From assembly GCA_911728455.2 (NCBI GenBank), contig OU452238.1, positions 14,788,049-14,852,048 on the forward strand: a stretch of 64,000 nucleotides of DNA. The letters are read 5' to 3'. Position 1 is the stretch's first letter. Each line of letters starts with the position of its first letter. The position numbers were made by a program, and so were the translations under genes. The notes under the pieces were generated by a model. The model saw only the letters and a program-made list of their open reading frames with translations. It searched no databases and had not been told where the DNA came from. Below are positions 43,701 through 58,700 of this stretch, piece after piece. Source of the stretch: Marthasterias glacialis. Taxonomy: Eukaryota > Echinodermata > Asteroidea > Forcipulatida > Asteriidae.

Positions 43701-46700
43701 AGGTAGTCAACTTGTTTCAAAAGTGACTTCCATGCATGGACAAGTAAAAGATGAAACTGATGTACCTTTTTTTGATCAACTTTAACTCTGTAGATATTGC
43801 CATCGGTGCACCCTATGAGAATAATGGTGTAGGGGCAGTGTATATTTACCTTGGTGGACCGGACGGTGTTGTACAACCTGCATCTCAAAAGATAACACCA
43901 GCTGATTTACCAGATGACCTACCAGCAAGTAGAGATATTGGTCAAGCATTTGGTTATTCATTGTCCGGTGGTCTTGATCTTGATGGGAACCAATATCCTG
44001 ATTTGACCATTGGTGCATTTGAAGCTAATGCTTTGGTTACCCTTAGGTAAGTTGAACATTAAAATTTTGTTTACTTAAGAATCATTTCCTTTACAGGTTC
44101 AAATGTCACAGCTTTTTGAATAATAGCCTAATCCTGGATAAACCATTTGCTTTTAGAAATGTGATTTAATAACTTGCTGTTTTTGTTGTTCTAACATGAA
44201 GAGCGAGACCAATTATAAACATCACAGCGGAACTGCTGCTACAACAAACGCAGATAGATCCTAATATTACAAGCACGAAAGGAACGGAACCTTTCAGGTA
44301 AGATATTGGGTTGTGCTTCATGTACAGTCTCTGATTTGTATCAATTCTAATTGTAAAAAGAGCTGTACAACTACCTTTATGTTTGTTGAAAAAACTAACA
44401 AGTAAGATTCAATTGAATTAAAATGGAGAAAACTAATTTACTTAACAAAGGTGTTTTTGGTGACCAAAACGTTTTAGGGAGAATGGTGAAATGAAACCAT
44501 GACTAAACCAGAAGACCAAGCATTAAACCACAAGGGAAACTGACTGGGTAAATCCTGAAATCAATTTTGGGGTGAACAAAGAAAATTGACTGGAGCGGGA
44601 TTTGAACCTGCGACCACTGGTTATACGTACCACGCTCTCCCAACTGAGCTATCCAGCCCTAAGGTTGGCGGTCTCCGTATTTTTCTGTATCATTTTTCGG
44701 GGGGGGGGGGGGGTGCCAGTCAGAAGCCATTCAACTGGATACTGCCGTTGTGTGGTCCCTGTGGCTACACAGGTTGGGTAAATCTGTATCATTGTCACTT
44801 TTATGAATCGTTTGTACCTCCAAAACTGCTCTTAGCATCTTTTTATGAGCTGTTATTTTCAACTTGTTTTTGCATTTCATGAAAGGTCTAAACCCCATAT
44901 ACATGTATCCCTTGATTACCCAAGTTACCCTTTGCAGGATTATCAGATCCGGATTTTACAAAATTATTGTCATGTAATTTTTTTTATAAAAAAACCCACA
45001 AAAAACCCCACAATATACATGGTAATTTACATGCATCCAGGCCCTTGTTAAGCCTTAACATAGTACATGTTGTTTTTTGGCTACACCAAAGTGCTTGCCC
45101 CATCTACATTGTACATTGAAGCACAGAATACTGCCATTGATATGGGTTCAGGCATGATCGGTAGCCACCAAACCCTCCACCTATGATTGCTGAATTTTTC
45201 ATTCACTCTCATCCCGGCTTTTGATAACAATTCTTTAGTCTTGTGTGCAATTTAACTTTCCTTGAAAATGAAAGCGTTACCTGGTAAATTAGAATTCTTG
45301 TTTGAGCTGAGTGTTTGACCTGTAGTACATGTTTCTTGGATGCATATGTGTTGTGTATACTGTAGCTTCTGTCTAATATATATCATTATGATCTTGAACA
45401 GTAAAGTCTAGTGGTCTGGACTGGCTTCACTGAATTTTAAATATTCTTTTTCATTATTGGCACCTTTACAATAAAAGTAGCACAAGCAACATATCCTGTT
45501 TAATTAATAACTGAGTTTTTGTATATTTTTTAGGTCCTATGTTCAAGTGCGAATGAAGTATGAATGCAATGCCGATAGATTTGATGAGAACATCAGTAAG
45601 TTAATGTCTACTTCATGCTTTGTATTTGATGAAATTTGTCTTAATCTGTACAATTATTTGTGAGGAAAGATGCTGACCCGCTAACATCTTTTCTTATTCA
45701 GGGGTTGAATATTCCATAGAAGCTGAGGAAGAGAGGCGTGATTTGGGTCTAACTTCACGAGTCATCTTTGAAATGTCTGAATCTTATGCAATTCGTGACC
45801 AGACACTTAATCTTCGACCTCAGAGTGATGAGGCCCCAAAACGATCCTCTAAATTTTGGTTTACTCTCAGGGTAAGATGAAAATGTTTATTGTTTTCGTT
45901 TGGAGTCATTTGTATGTCAAGCCACGAGGACTATTCCATCATGGTTGTGATAGTTAACCCTTAACCAGTTGCCGCTAGGATTCTTCCATTTTTTCCCGAC
46001 CCCCTGGCCTGATTATTTTGTTGGAATTGCAGAAACTATTTTTATTGGCACAGAAAAACCTTGACTTGACAAAGCCGACAAAACAAAGATTCTCTTTTTT
46101 GAATCACAAAACATCGGCCGTGAGCTATGCCATAGGATTTGTACTAAACCCGGAATCATGGCTGGATTCCCAGTTCACTCTGACTTACCTCCATTGAGCC
46201 GAAATACAATGAATTGGTGGAAGCCTGTCGATGGCTCGTAATCTTCATCTTGAAACAAAAGAATAAAGATCTGGAATCGGGAATTACACAATTACCCCTG
46301 CATAATGCAGAAATTTGGCAAAATATTCAAGCACAATCTGGTGCTTTATGCTGGCTTGGAAAATATTTGCCTTGATACATTGCATCTGGCACCTACTGGT
46401 TAAAAGCGATGGAAACTGTGCACAAGGTTTGTTTGATGGAGTAGAGAGAAATTTTGTGAGAAAATACAAATAGGTATTATTGATGCGTGTTTGATGTAGT
46501 CGGAAATAGACCCGATCATTGCATGTATATAAAGAGTTGATTACTTTGTCCTACAGCCTGGGTTTACAGATATATTTCGCAAGATTCCCTTCAAGCTGAG
46601 TTACAGATTACCTGATGTGGAAGTGACAACCCCTAACCCAGGTGATCCACTTCCTGATCTCAACCAGTTAGCTATTCTAAATAGTCAATTTGATCCTTCT

Positions 46701-49700
46701 TATGTTGCCGAGGTAAGTTCATGTCGTTATTACACTTCAGTTTTGAAGAAGGTTATTGTCTTTCACAGATTTGAAAGGCATCTGTTTTCTTGTTTGCATT
46801 TTTAATTCAAGAAAGGTGGTGTAACATGTTAGTGTTTTACTCTTCTTGATTTATTTGTCACTCCCTGTTGCTAAACAGTACACATTTTTTATGTATGATT
46901 GTTTGATTTCTACATATTTTCTAATAAAATAATGGTAATCAATTCAAGATGTTAACTATTATTAATTGTTCTGGCTTTTATGTTTTTAATTTCTTTGTTC
47001 TAGCTTTGCACATGTATGTTACTTTTGGCATTTTTGGCAGTGTATTGTGGAAGTTTTGATTAATTAAGCAAGTGATGTACTGGTAGTGTGTGCATATTGC
47101 TTTGATTTGTTCATTTTATTTACTTTACTGATTTTGACAGCATGGATCCTCATCCCAACATTTCCAGGTGACCAATTGTTATATCCAGTTTTCCCTCATT
47201 GTATTCAATATTCATGATATTAATACTACGTGCACAAATCAGCAAAACACACTTACTGTAAAGTCTGTACAATGTTCATGTCAGTAGTGTTAAACTTTAA
47301 AGAACAGCGGATTTCAAGAAAAGTGAAAAGCCAAATTTCTTTTCATTTAGTGCTTTTGTTCCATAAAAAAGTGAGTAACACTTGATTTGTTGTTGTTGTG
47401 AGTACATTAAGAGTGTTTATCCGTTGATTAAAAAATGAATGTGTGACGTAAGATCTGGAATAAGGAAGGCCCTAGTCTGGTCCCTTGATATTACTTATTT
47501 TAACTTCGCTGTGTTAACACTTCCAATTGACTCAAAATACACACAAGACGTCAGGGCAGCAGCGCGGTCAGGCTATGCACAGGCAACAGAAGCTCCTGAC
47601 CTTACATCAAAAGTGTGCTTTTGTTTAAATGCAAATTAATGCTCACACTGAAAAAGGGTGTATTTACCCTTCAAAAATACATTGAATGAATGAAATTGTC
47701 CATTTCACATGTCCAAAATAGCAGATGAAATAATAACGATTCAACCTTGTATTCACATACCATTTGACATTGGAATCATGTTGACCTGACATGTCTGAGT
47801 ACATCAACATAAACAGAAATGTCTGCAATGTGAGACTTTTGAATGCTAGGTGGCAGCAGACATATCATTCAGATAGACAACTTTACAGTTTGTAACTAAC
47901 TAGACCAGTGTGCACCTCATTCCATGGCTAACCTGTGCGTAAAAAGTATTTGCGAAGTTGTCTGTGTCCATGGTTTATGTAGTTCTTAGCATGCACACAT
48001 TTATGAGAACTCTTGATTTACCTAGCAAGTCTGCTGCCACCTGTCAGCCTAAAAGGTATCTCATTAAACCTCTTTACAGAGGATTGTCTTTGCCAAAGTT
48101 ATTTCTGTTCACTCTGTTGATGGTTTGACTATTTTAAAAAGTGTTAATATTGAGTGTATATACAACTGGTATGTGAAATAATAACTAGACATTTATTGAT
48201 ATACTAATACTATTGTGTGCATTAATAACAAACCAAATGCATGTACTGATATTTGGTATGATAGTAATGTATTTTTTGAAACAGGGATGTGTTTGCATGA
48301 TTACAATGATTAGAATCATTCTTCATGTCAGAAACAATCAAAACATATCAAGTAGCCATCATCTTACTTGATGGAATTACTTCTGTAGAACTACTGTAGT
48401 TAAACACAGTGCACTTTCTTCTATCATAATCTTGAATTTCTACATCTACCTTAATTTCATCTCGCCTTCTTAACCGTAACAGCCCAAAATCCTCCGAAGT
48501 CATATATAATTGCTTATGATAAGACTAGGAGTGCCAATCTTATCCAATTCCTAATCTGATCAAAGTCCAACAGTGGTGTACAAAGTCCTGACACTGTGAA
48601 ATTTGCTATAATCAGACCATTTTAGACTTGACCCCAACTGAAATTTCCCCCTCTACCACTATCTGTGCCCCCCTGCACAAAAGATGATGGCTACACCATT
48701 GAAGTCCAAACATGCAGGTGTTAAGTTATCCTAAAGTGTTTTGGACAATATGTGAGAGTCTCTCCTAACTGTAACTTCAATGGGTTAGGGTTAATGTGTA
48801 TAAAAAGTACATCTTAAAAGAGTTTGATAAAATAATACTGACAAAAATTCAGTTTTCAACATAAACATGAAAATATTATCAATGGTTGTTATAAAATGAT
48901 GTATCTGAGATTCATTTGTTTATTTGTGGTTGATTTACTCAGCTGGATTTCATCAAGGCATGTGCTCAGTCAGATGGAGAATGTATCACAGATCTAGACA
49001 TTCAGGCTTACTTGCGACTAGAGGGGTAAGACACTTTTAGCCTCTACTTTATTTTAGTCAAAGCTAGGTATAAACAATATAAAAATAAGTCGAGCACAAA
49101 TTGTGTGCATTGATTTGTTTTGATTTTAAAATTAATAGTATATTCCCTGTATACTATTTTTATTATTAAAAAATGGTGTGTGTGTGTTTTACCCATACAC
49201 CGATGTGTGTTAAACACTTTATACTCGGTACTTTCTCTAGTTCTGTGAAAAATCCACAGGCATATTACTCGGGTGTATATACTTCCTGTATATTGTCACT
49301 ATGTGGAAAACAATGAACAGTGTTTGCATTCACCTCTTGCTGAGTTTACACCTTCTCAACTCTCCATTTTTCTTATGCATTATTTACAGGGAACCACCAA
49401 TTCTACGTGTTGGAGTTCACAAGGATCTGTATGTAACTGTTGTGTTAAAAAACAATGAAGAGCCAGCGTATGATGCTAAACTGACTATAACTTTTCCAGA
49501 GATGCTTGGATTCAGTAAGATAGAAGATGACGCTTCCCAGGTAACTAACGCTTATGAAGAGTCACTCTTCTAAATCCCAAGTAGCTTTTGCATTAATTCC
49601 TAAGAATTGCTGCTTAAATAGAGAATAAAATTGTAGTCAAGAGGTCTTCAACCAGTGAGGCCTGGTTCTCGTTAAGTTTAACTGAGTGGAGATCAAGGTA

Positions 49701-52700
49701 AATAATCAAGAACCAGGCATCAGCGTGTTTAAACAACTTGTTGAAAACAGTTAAATACATTTTTATTTCCATTCATAAGTATCTTTCTGTTAAAAACATC
49801 CAACAACCTTTAAAACTTGAGACAAATCTGACAGTTTAGCCTCAGCTCACCAGGATTCTGCGTTAAATTTCTAACCATGTTGAGTTACTTGTGACGCACA
49901 AGTTTCAACCACACAAGTTTCAAACTAATGCATGAGTAAAATTTGCGTGCTACCAGTTTAAATTGGGACTTGAAATTTGTGCGCTCTATGCAATTGTCTG
50001 ATAGAGCCCTCTTTGACTCGATTTACTCAGTCTCTGTGTTTAAACACTTTACCATGTCTGTAGGCCTACTGCACATTTAAACATGGCCATGTGACCTCTT
50101 CTCGACCAGTTAGAATGGATAAACTGTCCAAAGATGAATATTTATTCATGAGTTTTTAGGTTTGATAGTTGATAATTATGGAATATTCACACAAATTATG
50201 TTGTTTTTTGTTTGCAAATATATGTGGTATTTCTAGTTGAATAAATCATTTGTAATTTGATCTGTTCTTTGAGAAAGCTTTTGAGTTAAATGTAACATGA
50301 ATATTATTGTTTTTCTTCTAGCTTATTCGCTATGGTTGTAATCAGTTAGAAGACAACAGTACCGTGATAGAATGTAAATTGGGCTACCCATACCAGGAGA
50401 AACAGATTGTAAGTAATCAACCAGTCTGTATTCATGTTACATTAATATTGGAATTTCTTTTACAACATTCTAGTTGGATATCTGACTGTTTTTGTTTGAT
50501 GTTTATATTGTTTTGATTGTTATCCCTTTTCAAAGCTTTTTGTTATTTTTTTTATGTTAAATGTTACAATTTTCTTATGTAATCTGACCACAATTCAGCT
50601 GTTGGCTGCGATGGTTGAATATCAATAAACCCTTTCAAATAACAAAAAATAAAATCATCATGTTGATTTTTCAATAACCGAGAGTGACGTGGCCCTAGTT
50701 GTCTAGTCCACTTTGCTCAAGCTCTTTTTTTATTTTTTTAAATTTTATTGAATTGGTTTATTCTCATTGAAAATGCACTTGCAGCCAGAGGCCTAATTAA
50801 AAGATTTGAACAATATTACAGTAAATTTATACAAATATACAAACACAACATGGTTCGAGGGTGGAGGGTGGACAGTTGATATTAGCTCCTCGCGGTATTG
50901 GAAGTTGACAAACAAGTTCCTGAAGCGAAGCTGAGGGAACTAGTTTGTCAACTTCCAATACCGAGGGGAGCTAATATATCGACTGTCCATCTGAAATAAA
51001 CCATGTTATATTTGTTTTACTATACCCCATAACTTCTGTACATCATTGAGCTTGAGAAAACGGGCATTGACATTTACTTGTACCGCCACATTTTCATGTG
51101 TATGTAGCTAGGGTGATGATTGTGCTTGTGCGCTACACCTGTGTGTCAGTTCCACAAGTCAACTATATGCTTGCGTATTTACCATGTATGTAAATACTGG
51201 CATGAGTGCTTGGTAATATCATTTAAGAGGCCTGTAGTTAAAGCACTGTTTAAAAATGATGTTTCTTATCATTATTGTGTACTTTGATTGCAGGAGGCAT
51301 TTACCTTGAAGTTTGATGCGAGGGATGTTCCATCTGATGCCAGTAACTTTACCATCAGAATGTCTGCAACATCGTAAGTCACCAATAAAGTCATTATTTA
51401 ATTCACTTAATTTACAGCCAGTACGTGTGTTAGCGTTACCTGCATGGGATAGCCAACCATGGGATAGCCAACCATGGGCATTTTGTGCTCTGTCCAATAT
51501 AGTACAGCTACTAATGAACCATATAACAGTAACTAACCTTTTGAAAGTAGTTCAAATTTTAAATGTAAATCCATTCATACTTTTTTTTGTAGATCTGCAC
51601 AGTGATAAATATGTTCAATTTATAAACTTTACTCAACATTTGTTACGAGAAATTTAAAAAAGTAATGATGTGTAATTGATGAAGAGTGAGTAAATGGTGC
51701 CCTTTAATTGGCTTGTAATTCTATTCAGGACTAACCGAGACCTCCATCCAGAAGATAATCAAGTCAATCTCTTTGCTGAAGTAGAAAGTACCACAGATAT
51801 CCAAATTATTGGGTAAGTATTAACCTTTAATTTCCTTGTTCTTGACCTTGTTGTCTTCGCCTGCAGGCTGCTTCTAGTCTGAATACCTCTTTATGAATAT
51901 TCCTACAATACTTCAGGGGGTTCCCTTAACTTTTTTATTCCACTCGCTGGCCGGACTAGTCAACTAAACTTCTGAGTCACCTGCAAGTTTTTTCACTAGC
52001 TCGAATGTATGTATGCACACAATTTTCGAAGGGTGAAAAACACACCCCCCAAAAAATCAAAAACAAAAAAAACCAAAACAAAACAAACAAATGGAAACGG
52101 AGTCCACAAAATTGCATGTTTGAACAGTCGTATTGCCTAGTTTCTGCCCTCAATAACTGTTTTTCATCAACAACCATTTCCATGGATTCGTGATCGGTGT
52201 TATCAGAACCTCTTTTGCACGGAAATCTTCCAGTAATTTTGAACTTTGTACTGATCCCACTAATAGAACAAGTTGAAGCTATCCTTAAATACTTTCATTT
52301 GGGTCATTTTTTTATTGCTTCCATGTTTTTGAGTTAAACACAATATGATTTTGATGATTACAGTCAGACCAATACTGAACAGTACACGTTTGGTGGAGAT
52401 GTACGTGGAGAGAGTGCAATGACCTACACAGATGAGATTGGTGATGAAGTTATCCACACTTGGACTGTGAGTATAGTTTATATCTCATTGTGTGTAGCCT
52501 AAAGTGCCTATCCATCCAATGTATGTTTTATACCGCACAGATCCTAGTCATTTGATTGGTGGAACATGCGTCATGTGTCATACTTTATTTTGCCATGTAT
52601 TACATGATTTACAGTGGCGACATTGGCGTGTCCTACATAATTAATTTGTGGACGGTGTACTGTGATTTTCGACGCTTAATTTGCAGTATTGTTAATCATT

Positions 52701-55700
52701 CCTCGCCCATTCGTCCAAATAAGGCATGGTCTTGTCACGGCATACAAGGTCGGTATTTACATGGAGACATCCAAGTTATTTAGAAGAGTTTTTGAGAATA
52801 TAATCACTCCGTGAAATCTGGGTTTTCCATTTCACTCGGCTTCGCCTCCTGAAATGGAATAGTCCAGATTTCACCTTGAGAATACATTCGTTCAGTATTT
52901 CTGTTCAGTCTCCAGCTGATGTACGTTTTGCAGTAAGTGTGTAATCAATGTCAGGTAGCAAGGTGGTTTATAAATCAATGTGTGGATGTCTTAGTATTAT
53001 GCTTTTTTTGCAGGTGTACAACAAAGGACCTGGTATTGTAACAGAGTCTGTGGTCACTATTGGTTTTCCATATGAAGTAGCTAATGGTAAATGGCTCTTA
53101 TATATGACACATGAACCAATGGTTGAAGGCAACAGAGGTCGCTGTGAAGTTGATCCTTTATATGTCAACGAACTCAAACTTAAGGTATGTACTCCATCGC
53201 TTAATTTCACTGAATAATGCACTACATTAATAAATACCTTGGAGAGTTTATGCCCTCTGATTGGTCGAAGACTGGTCAAGTGGTGGTGCATTAACATGTG
53301 ATATAAAGACCGGCTCTATGAACTATACAATAAATGGCCCCTAATCAAGCATATTGTTGTGTAAAAGTTCTGTATGCACTGTCAGGTTGTGCGGGAACAT
53401 CAAATCAACTGTTTTCTTTGTGCAAATTTGTTTTTCTATTTTAATTTTTTTTGCAATGAGAGATGGTGCCACGTGCATAAAGCCAAACGCCAACCCAAAT
53501 ATTTCCATTTATGGTGTTGCTAATTTTCAAAGCTCATAGTCTGGTGATTGAAAATATGCTTGAAAAAATGGTTAATGTGTGTAAGAGATTTAACAGCCAA
53601 TAGAATGGCCCTTGAACATGAATAGAAAATATCACTTAAAGAAAAATCACAAATTCTGACCAGGTCCTCACATCGTTATTGCCTAAATAATAAACACAGT
53701 GTCATTGTCAGTGATAACACTGGCTAGTGATAACACTGGCTATCAACACACTTAACTGACTTGAAGGATTTTGTAATCTTTCAGGAACGACCAGAGGAAC
53801 CCACTTACAATTTACTGACCACTGAAGCTCCATCAGTCCCAGGAAACTCTCCATCAACCAGCGAGGAGTCTCCAACAGATGTATCCATGACAACATCTGA
53901 AGGTAGAAGAAAACGAAGGAATGTGATGGATGAGGAAGAACGAGTACAAAGAAGCAGTGCCCAGGCACAACAAGAGAAGACATTGAAATTGGTAAGGACT
54001 GATTTATTTATTTACATGGTATACACTCAGTAGAAGAAACAAATTGATCGATGGGTGGTCAGGTTGGCATAGTGGTTGCTTTCCTCGCCTTCCACCTCTA
54101 GGACCCTGGTTCAAATCCCGTCAGGGGCACTATGTCGATTGTATTTTCAGTCCCTACCTGATTGTGTGTTTTCTCTCTGGAATAAATCTTGGGGTTTTCC
54201 TCCCACATCTAAAACTGAAAGTTCCTTCCTTGTCTTCTCTCCATGGGGTTCTTGGCTAGTACAGTGATTTAGTTCACTTTTCTGAGAATCTTTGGCTTCA
54301 CATCCAGAATTAATAAATGAAATGAAATCAATTATGTAGTAATGTCCAAAACACCAAAGAAATATGTTAGGTCACTTCAACTAATGTTGACACAGTAACA
54401 CTACACAATAACAGGAGTTAAGTCCGATGGTCTCTTATCTAATTGTATATTTTGTACATATTGATAATATCCTTTAATTGTCTGCTGAAGTTTGTATTGA
54501 AATTGTGTTACTGTTAGTTGAATTTCTTGATTTGTAATTTTCTTTGTGATTTAAAATTGTATATTTTGTACATATTGATAATATCCTTTAATTGTGTTGT
54601 ACTTTTAAATGCTGAGGTTTGTATTGAAATTGTGTTACTGTTAATTGAATTTCTTGATTTGTAATTTTTTTGTGATTTAAAATTTGAATTTCTTGAATCG
54701 TAATTTTTGCTGATCTTCTAATGTATTGTTTCATGTGTTTTTATTATTGGTGACAAGCCCTATTCGGTATTTAGGACCCACCCTGGAGTCATGTCCAAGG
54801 GACTCTTGTGTGTCATTTTTTATTTATTTATGTAATAATGATAATATCCTTTTAAGTGTCTTGTATTTTAATATGCTGAGGGGTTTGTATTGAAATCGTG
54901 TTAGTTGAATTTCTTGATTTGTAACTTTTGCTGATCTTGTAATGTAATGTTTCATGTGTTTTTATTATTGGTGACAAGCTGTATTTAGGGCCTACCCTGG
55001 AGTTATGTCCAACGGTCTCTCATGTCATATTTGTTATTTATTTGTGTAATATTGATAATATCCTTTCGATTGTCTTGTATTTATATATGCTGGGTTTTTA
55101 TTTAAGTCATGTTAGTTGAACAGCATAATAACAGGCATAATAACAAGATGTGACTGACGGGCACAAAGATTAGTCACATGATTTTTGTCCTTTGTGCTTT
55201 TTTGGATAAATACTTCCATCTTTGATTACAGAATTGTTTTGACAAGACAGCCCGCTGCTTTGAAATTAAATGTTATATGGAACATCTTGGGGATGAAGAT
55301 GAAGCCAAAATTTATGTGAGATCACGACTGTGGAACAGTACCTTCATTGAGGTGAGTAATGTGTGTAGATTGTTGAATACATTCATTGATAATATCAGTA
55401 TTTTGTACTGTGAAATTAAAACCCATCTGTCTTTTTATTTTACAGGATTACATCAATGCAGAGGAGGTGTTGGTTGCTTCTGTGGGAAGGATAGAAATTC
55501 TGAATGCTCCCTTTCTGACACAAAATAACGAAGACAATGATGAATTCAATGTAAGAATTAGTCTTTTGCTTGAGTAAAACTTGTGGAAACCCTTCAGCTA
55601 AACACTGTTTTTCAAAGGTGCCTTACAAACATTCATTAATATGAAAATAGAAAAAATTGCAAAAACATTAAAAATATATTATAGAGAGTATATTACAAGA

Positions 55701-58700
55701 ACATAAGGCAAGGTACTAAGGTAGATAAAATCAACACAAAGTGTGTACAGTAAACCTGAAGGGTGATTAGAGACATCAAATCTGAGCCAGTGTGAAGAGA
55801 TGAATAAAAAAAGTATGAAAAATTGCACCTAGATAAATGAACAGAAAAAAGCACACAAAAAACAAAAAATACAAGCCATACATGTACCATACATTAAAAT
55901 CTCATTATTTTCTGGATTGGTAAAAATCATCCTTTTGTTTTGATTGTATTATTTCAGTTGACAATGAGAGTCAAGCCCAGCATTGTGACCTTGCCTCCAC
56001 CGGAACCTTTAGCTTGGTGGATAATACTTGTTGCTGTCCTAGTTGGTATCATCATTCTTATCATTCTCATTATTTTACTATGGAAGGTAAGTCACATTCA
56101 AGACTTAATGTGTAGTCAAGTCTTTATCCATGGTTATAGAAATTATATAAATATCCATGAGAAAGTACATATTCAACATTTCATTAACTGCAGATCATTT
56201 TATGCAATTCCTTTTTTACACTTGCTAATAGCTTTCAAATGAGCCCACATTTTTTTCTCATGTGTTTGGCCTGAGATTGTTTTTTGTAGGAGCAAAGCGT
56301 ACTTTCCTTGAGAAAATGGCATTGACATTAAAGTTGCCAGAGTGTATGAAAAACAGGATAACTCGGTGAAGTAATGGCTGTCTTGCTAGAATATCAGGCC
56401 GTTTATATTCATATGAAATTGTTTACCCCCCAAAAAACATGTTTTACTCCTGTGTTTTGTACTCTTTAGTTATCGGTTAACCAGTTTCTTCCGGGAATCT
56501 TCTATTTTTTCCGTCCTGCCTGGTGGGATTATTTTCTTGGAATTACCGGAATCATTTTTTTTTGAGAGTACCACTGGCACAAAGAAACCTTGACTTGACA
56601 AAGCCAAGAGAACAAAGATTCTCTTTATAGCACCAGGATATTTTGTTTTTCTCAATCAGAAATTGTCAAGAACATGCACCGTGATCTGCAGAACCTTGGC
56701 TGTGAGCTATGGCCGAGGATTGGTACATAATCCGGAACCAATGCTGGATCTTGGGTTCATTCTGAATTACCTCCATGGAGCCGAAATAAATGAATAAACA
56801 ATGGTGGAAGCCTCTCGATGTCTCATAATCCTCTTCTTGGAACATAAGGACAAAAAGTCTGGAATCTGAGGTTACACAATAACCTCCGCAAAATTGTCGA
56901 AAAATCGGCATAATATTCAAGACCATGCTTTCTCTTTGTGTGGGTGAAACGAAGTACATGGCATGTGCGTGCTCTCTGCACACTCAGTAGTGGAATGTGT
57001 GATTGACCTTTGTTCCGGTATTCTGATTGTACACAATGGCGTGTTTAAACGGCTCGGGCAGTTTTTCCTGTATATCTGACATCCGGTTCCATTGGAGATA
57101 GACTGTTGTGCGATCTTTTCCCTTGCTGTAGTCAAGCAACAAGTTTTTAACTGAGCTTGTCTTGGTAACTTGAATATTAACAGACTCTTTTTAGAATGTA
57201 GTCAAACCCTTGCCTTTGAGATTTTATATAACAAGTCCCTGTGGTTAAGAGTGATGTAATGGAATGGAATTACTGATTATGGGCTGTAATCCCAATCAAT
57301 TAATATAATAAGAGGTCTAGTGATATTATATACAGCACACACATATCTTTGTCATTTGATCGATGGAACACATGTCAAGGCTCAAACTTGGCGCGCCGTA
57401 CATTAATTTGTGGACAGTGCATATGGATTTTTGACGCTTAATTTGAAAATATCGTTCCCCAAATAATCGTTCCCTGCCTGTTCGACAGACCGAGGCAAGG
57501 ACTTGTCATGGCGTACAAGGTTGGTAGTGTACATAGAGTAGTCCACATTATTTAGAAGTGGTTTGTTTTATAGAATTTGCAGAGAGTTTGGTGGACGAGT
57601 TTTCCCGTCTATTTTGTGTTTAATGTGAGAACAAAAATTCAAATGACAAGGATATATGTGTTAGGTATATAAAACAAATATTGAATGCATTTTGTTTGTG
57701 CATTGTCACAGAATATAATCACTCTATGAAACCAGAATAGTACAGATTTTACCTTGTGATTACATTATGTGACAGTGCACTCACATGCATTCAATATTTG
57801 TATAATATGAAATTGTCTTATAAGTCTAATGGATTTTATAAATCGTTTGCCACAAATTATTTATCACAATCCCCTGAAGGAAAGTGGTAATAAGTGTAGA
57901 TCCTTAATAACTAATGCTGATGTCCTTTTTTTCTATTATTTACTGTATATCTTTTTTGTTTTCAATGCTTCATGTGCATGCGTCCAGGTTGGATTTTTCC
58001 GTCGACCAGGAACAAGATCGGGTGGCCCAGTGCGTACTAAATATTAAAACTGCCATAATATTATGTTATATAACTAACCCGTAATGATATGGATTTGCAC
58101 ATTGATTTAGGTATTGATGCTTAATGATTGATTTGAAAGTCAACCTCTGCACAACATATTCTTGTTTTGTTTAAACTTGTTTGATTTTGCACAACCTTTG
58201 CATTTCAGTAACTTTTACTAACTTGTGTTTTGCATCATACAAAGTTCAACTGACGAGATTTACCAGTCTTTAAATTTTGAAGAGTTTTTTTTTGAGTGAG
58301 TAAAGATAGATTTTTGAAAGTCTGGCATTAATAAATATAAGGTCGACCTGTTTTTGACAGGACATTAAAGACCCCTTTTATATGCATACTCCAAAGTGCC
58401 TCAAAATCTCCCATATGCTATGCACACAACGGTGTACTTGTATTTGTATGTGTGCTCCATCAATGCCACAGATTGCCTCAGCAGAAATTCTCTAAGGTTG
58501 ACACCGCCCCCATTCCCACTGTAGCCCCAATTCTATTGCAATTGAGCACAGCTGGTGACTTCTCAAGTTTACTACTCTCATTGAAGCACCATGGGCAATG
58601 GCTGTAAGCTGTGCCTCGAAAAGTCACTGTAGTGGCATATTGGGGCATGGGTGGATTTTGTCAAGAAACACACATATCTTCTGATGGTTGAACTAGTCTT

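Noticed and set aside
44587-44660. Functional tRNA gene (minus strand)
   Set aside because: The D arm and acceptor stem look good, but C at the base before the anticodon, a short anticodon stem and a T-stem mismatch argue for a SINE or pseudogene.
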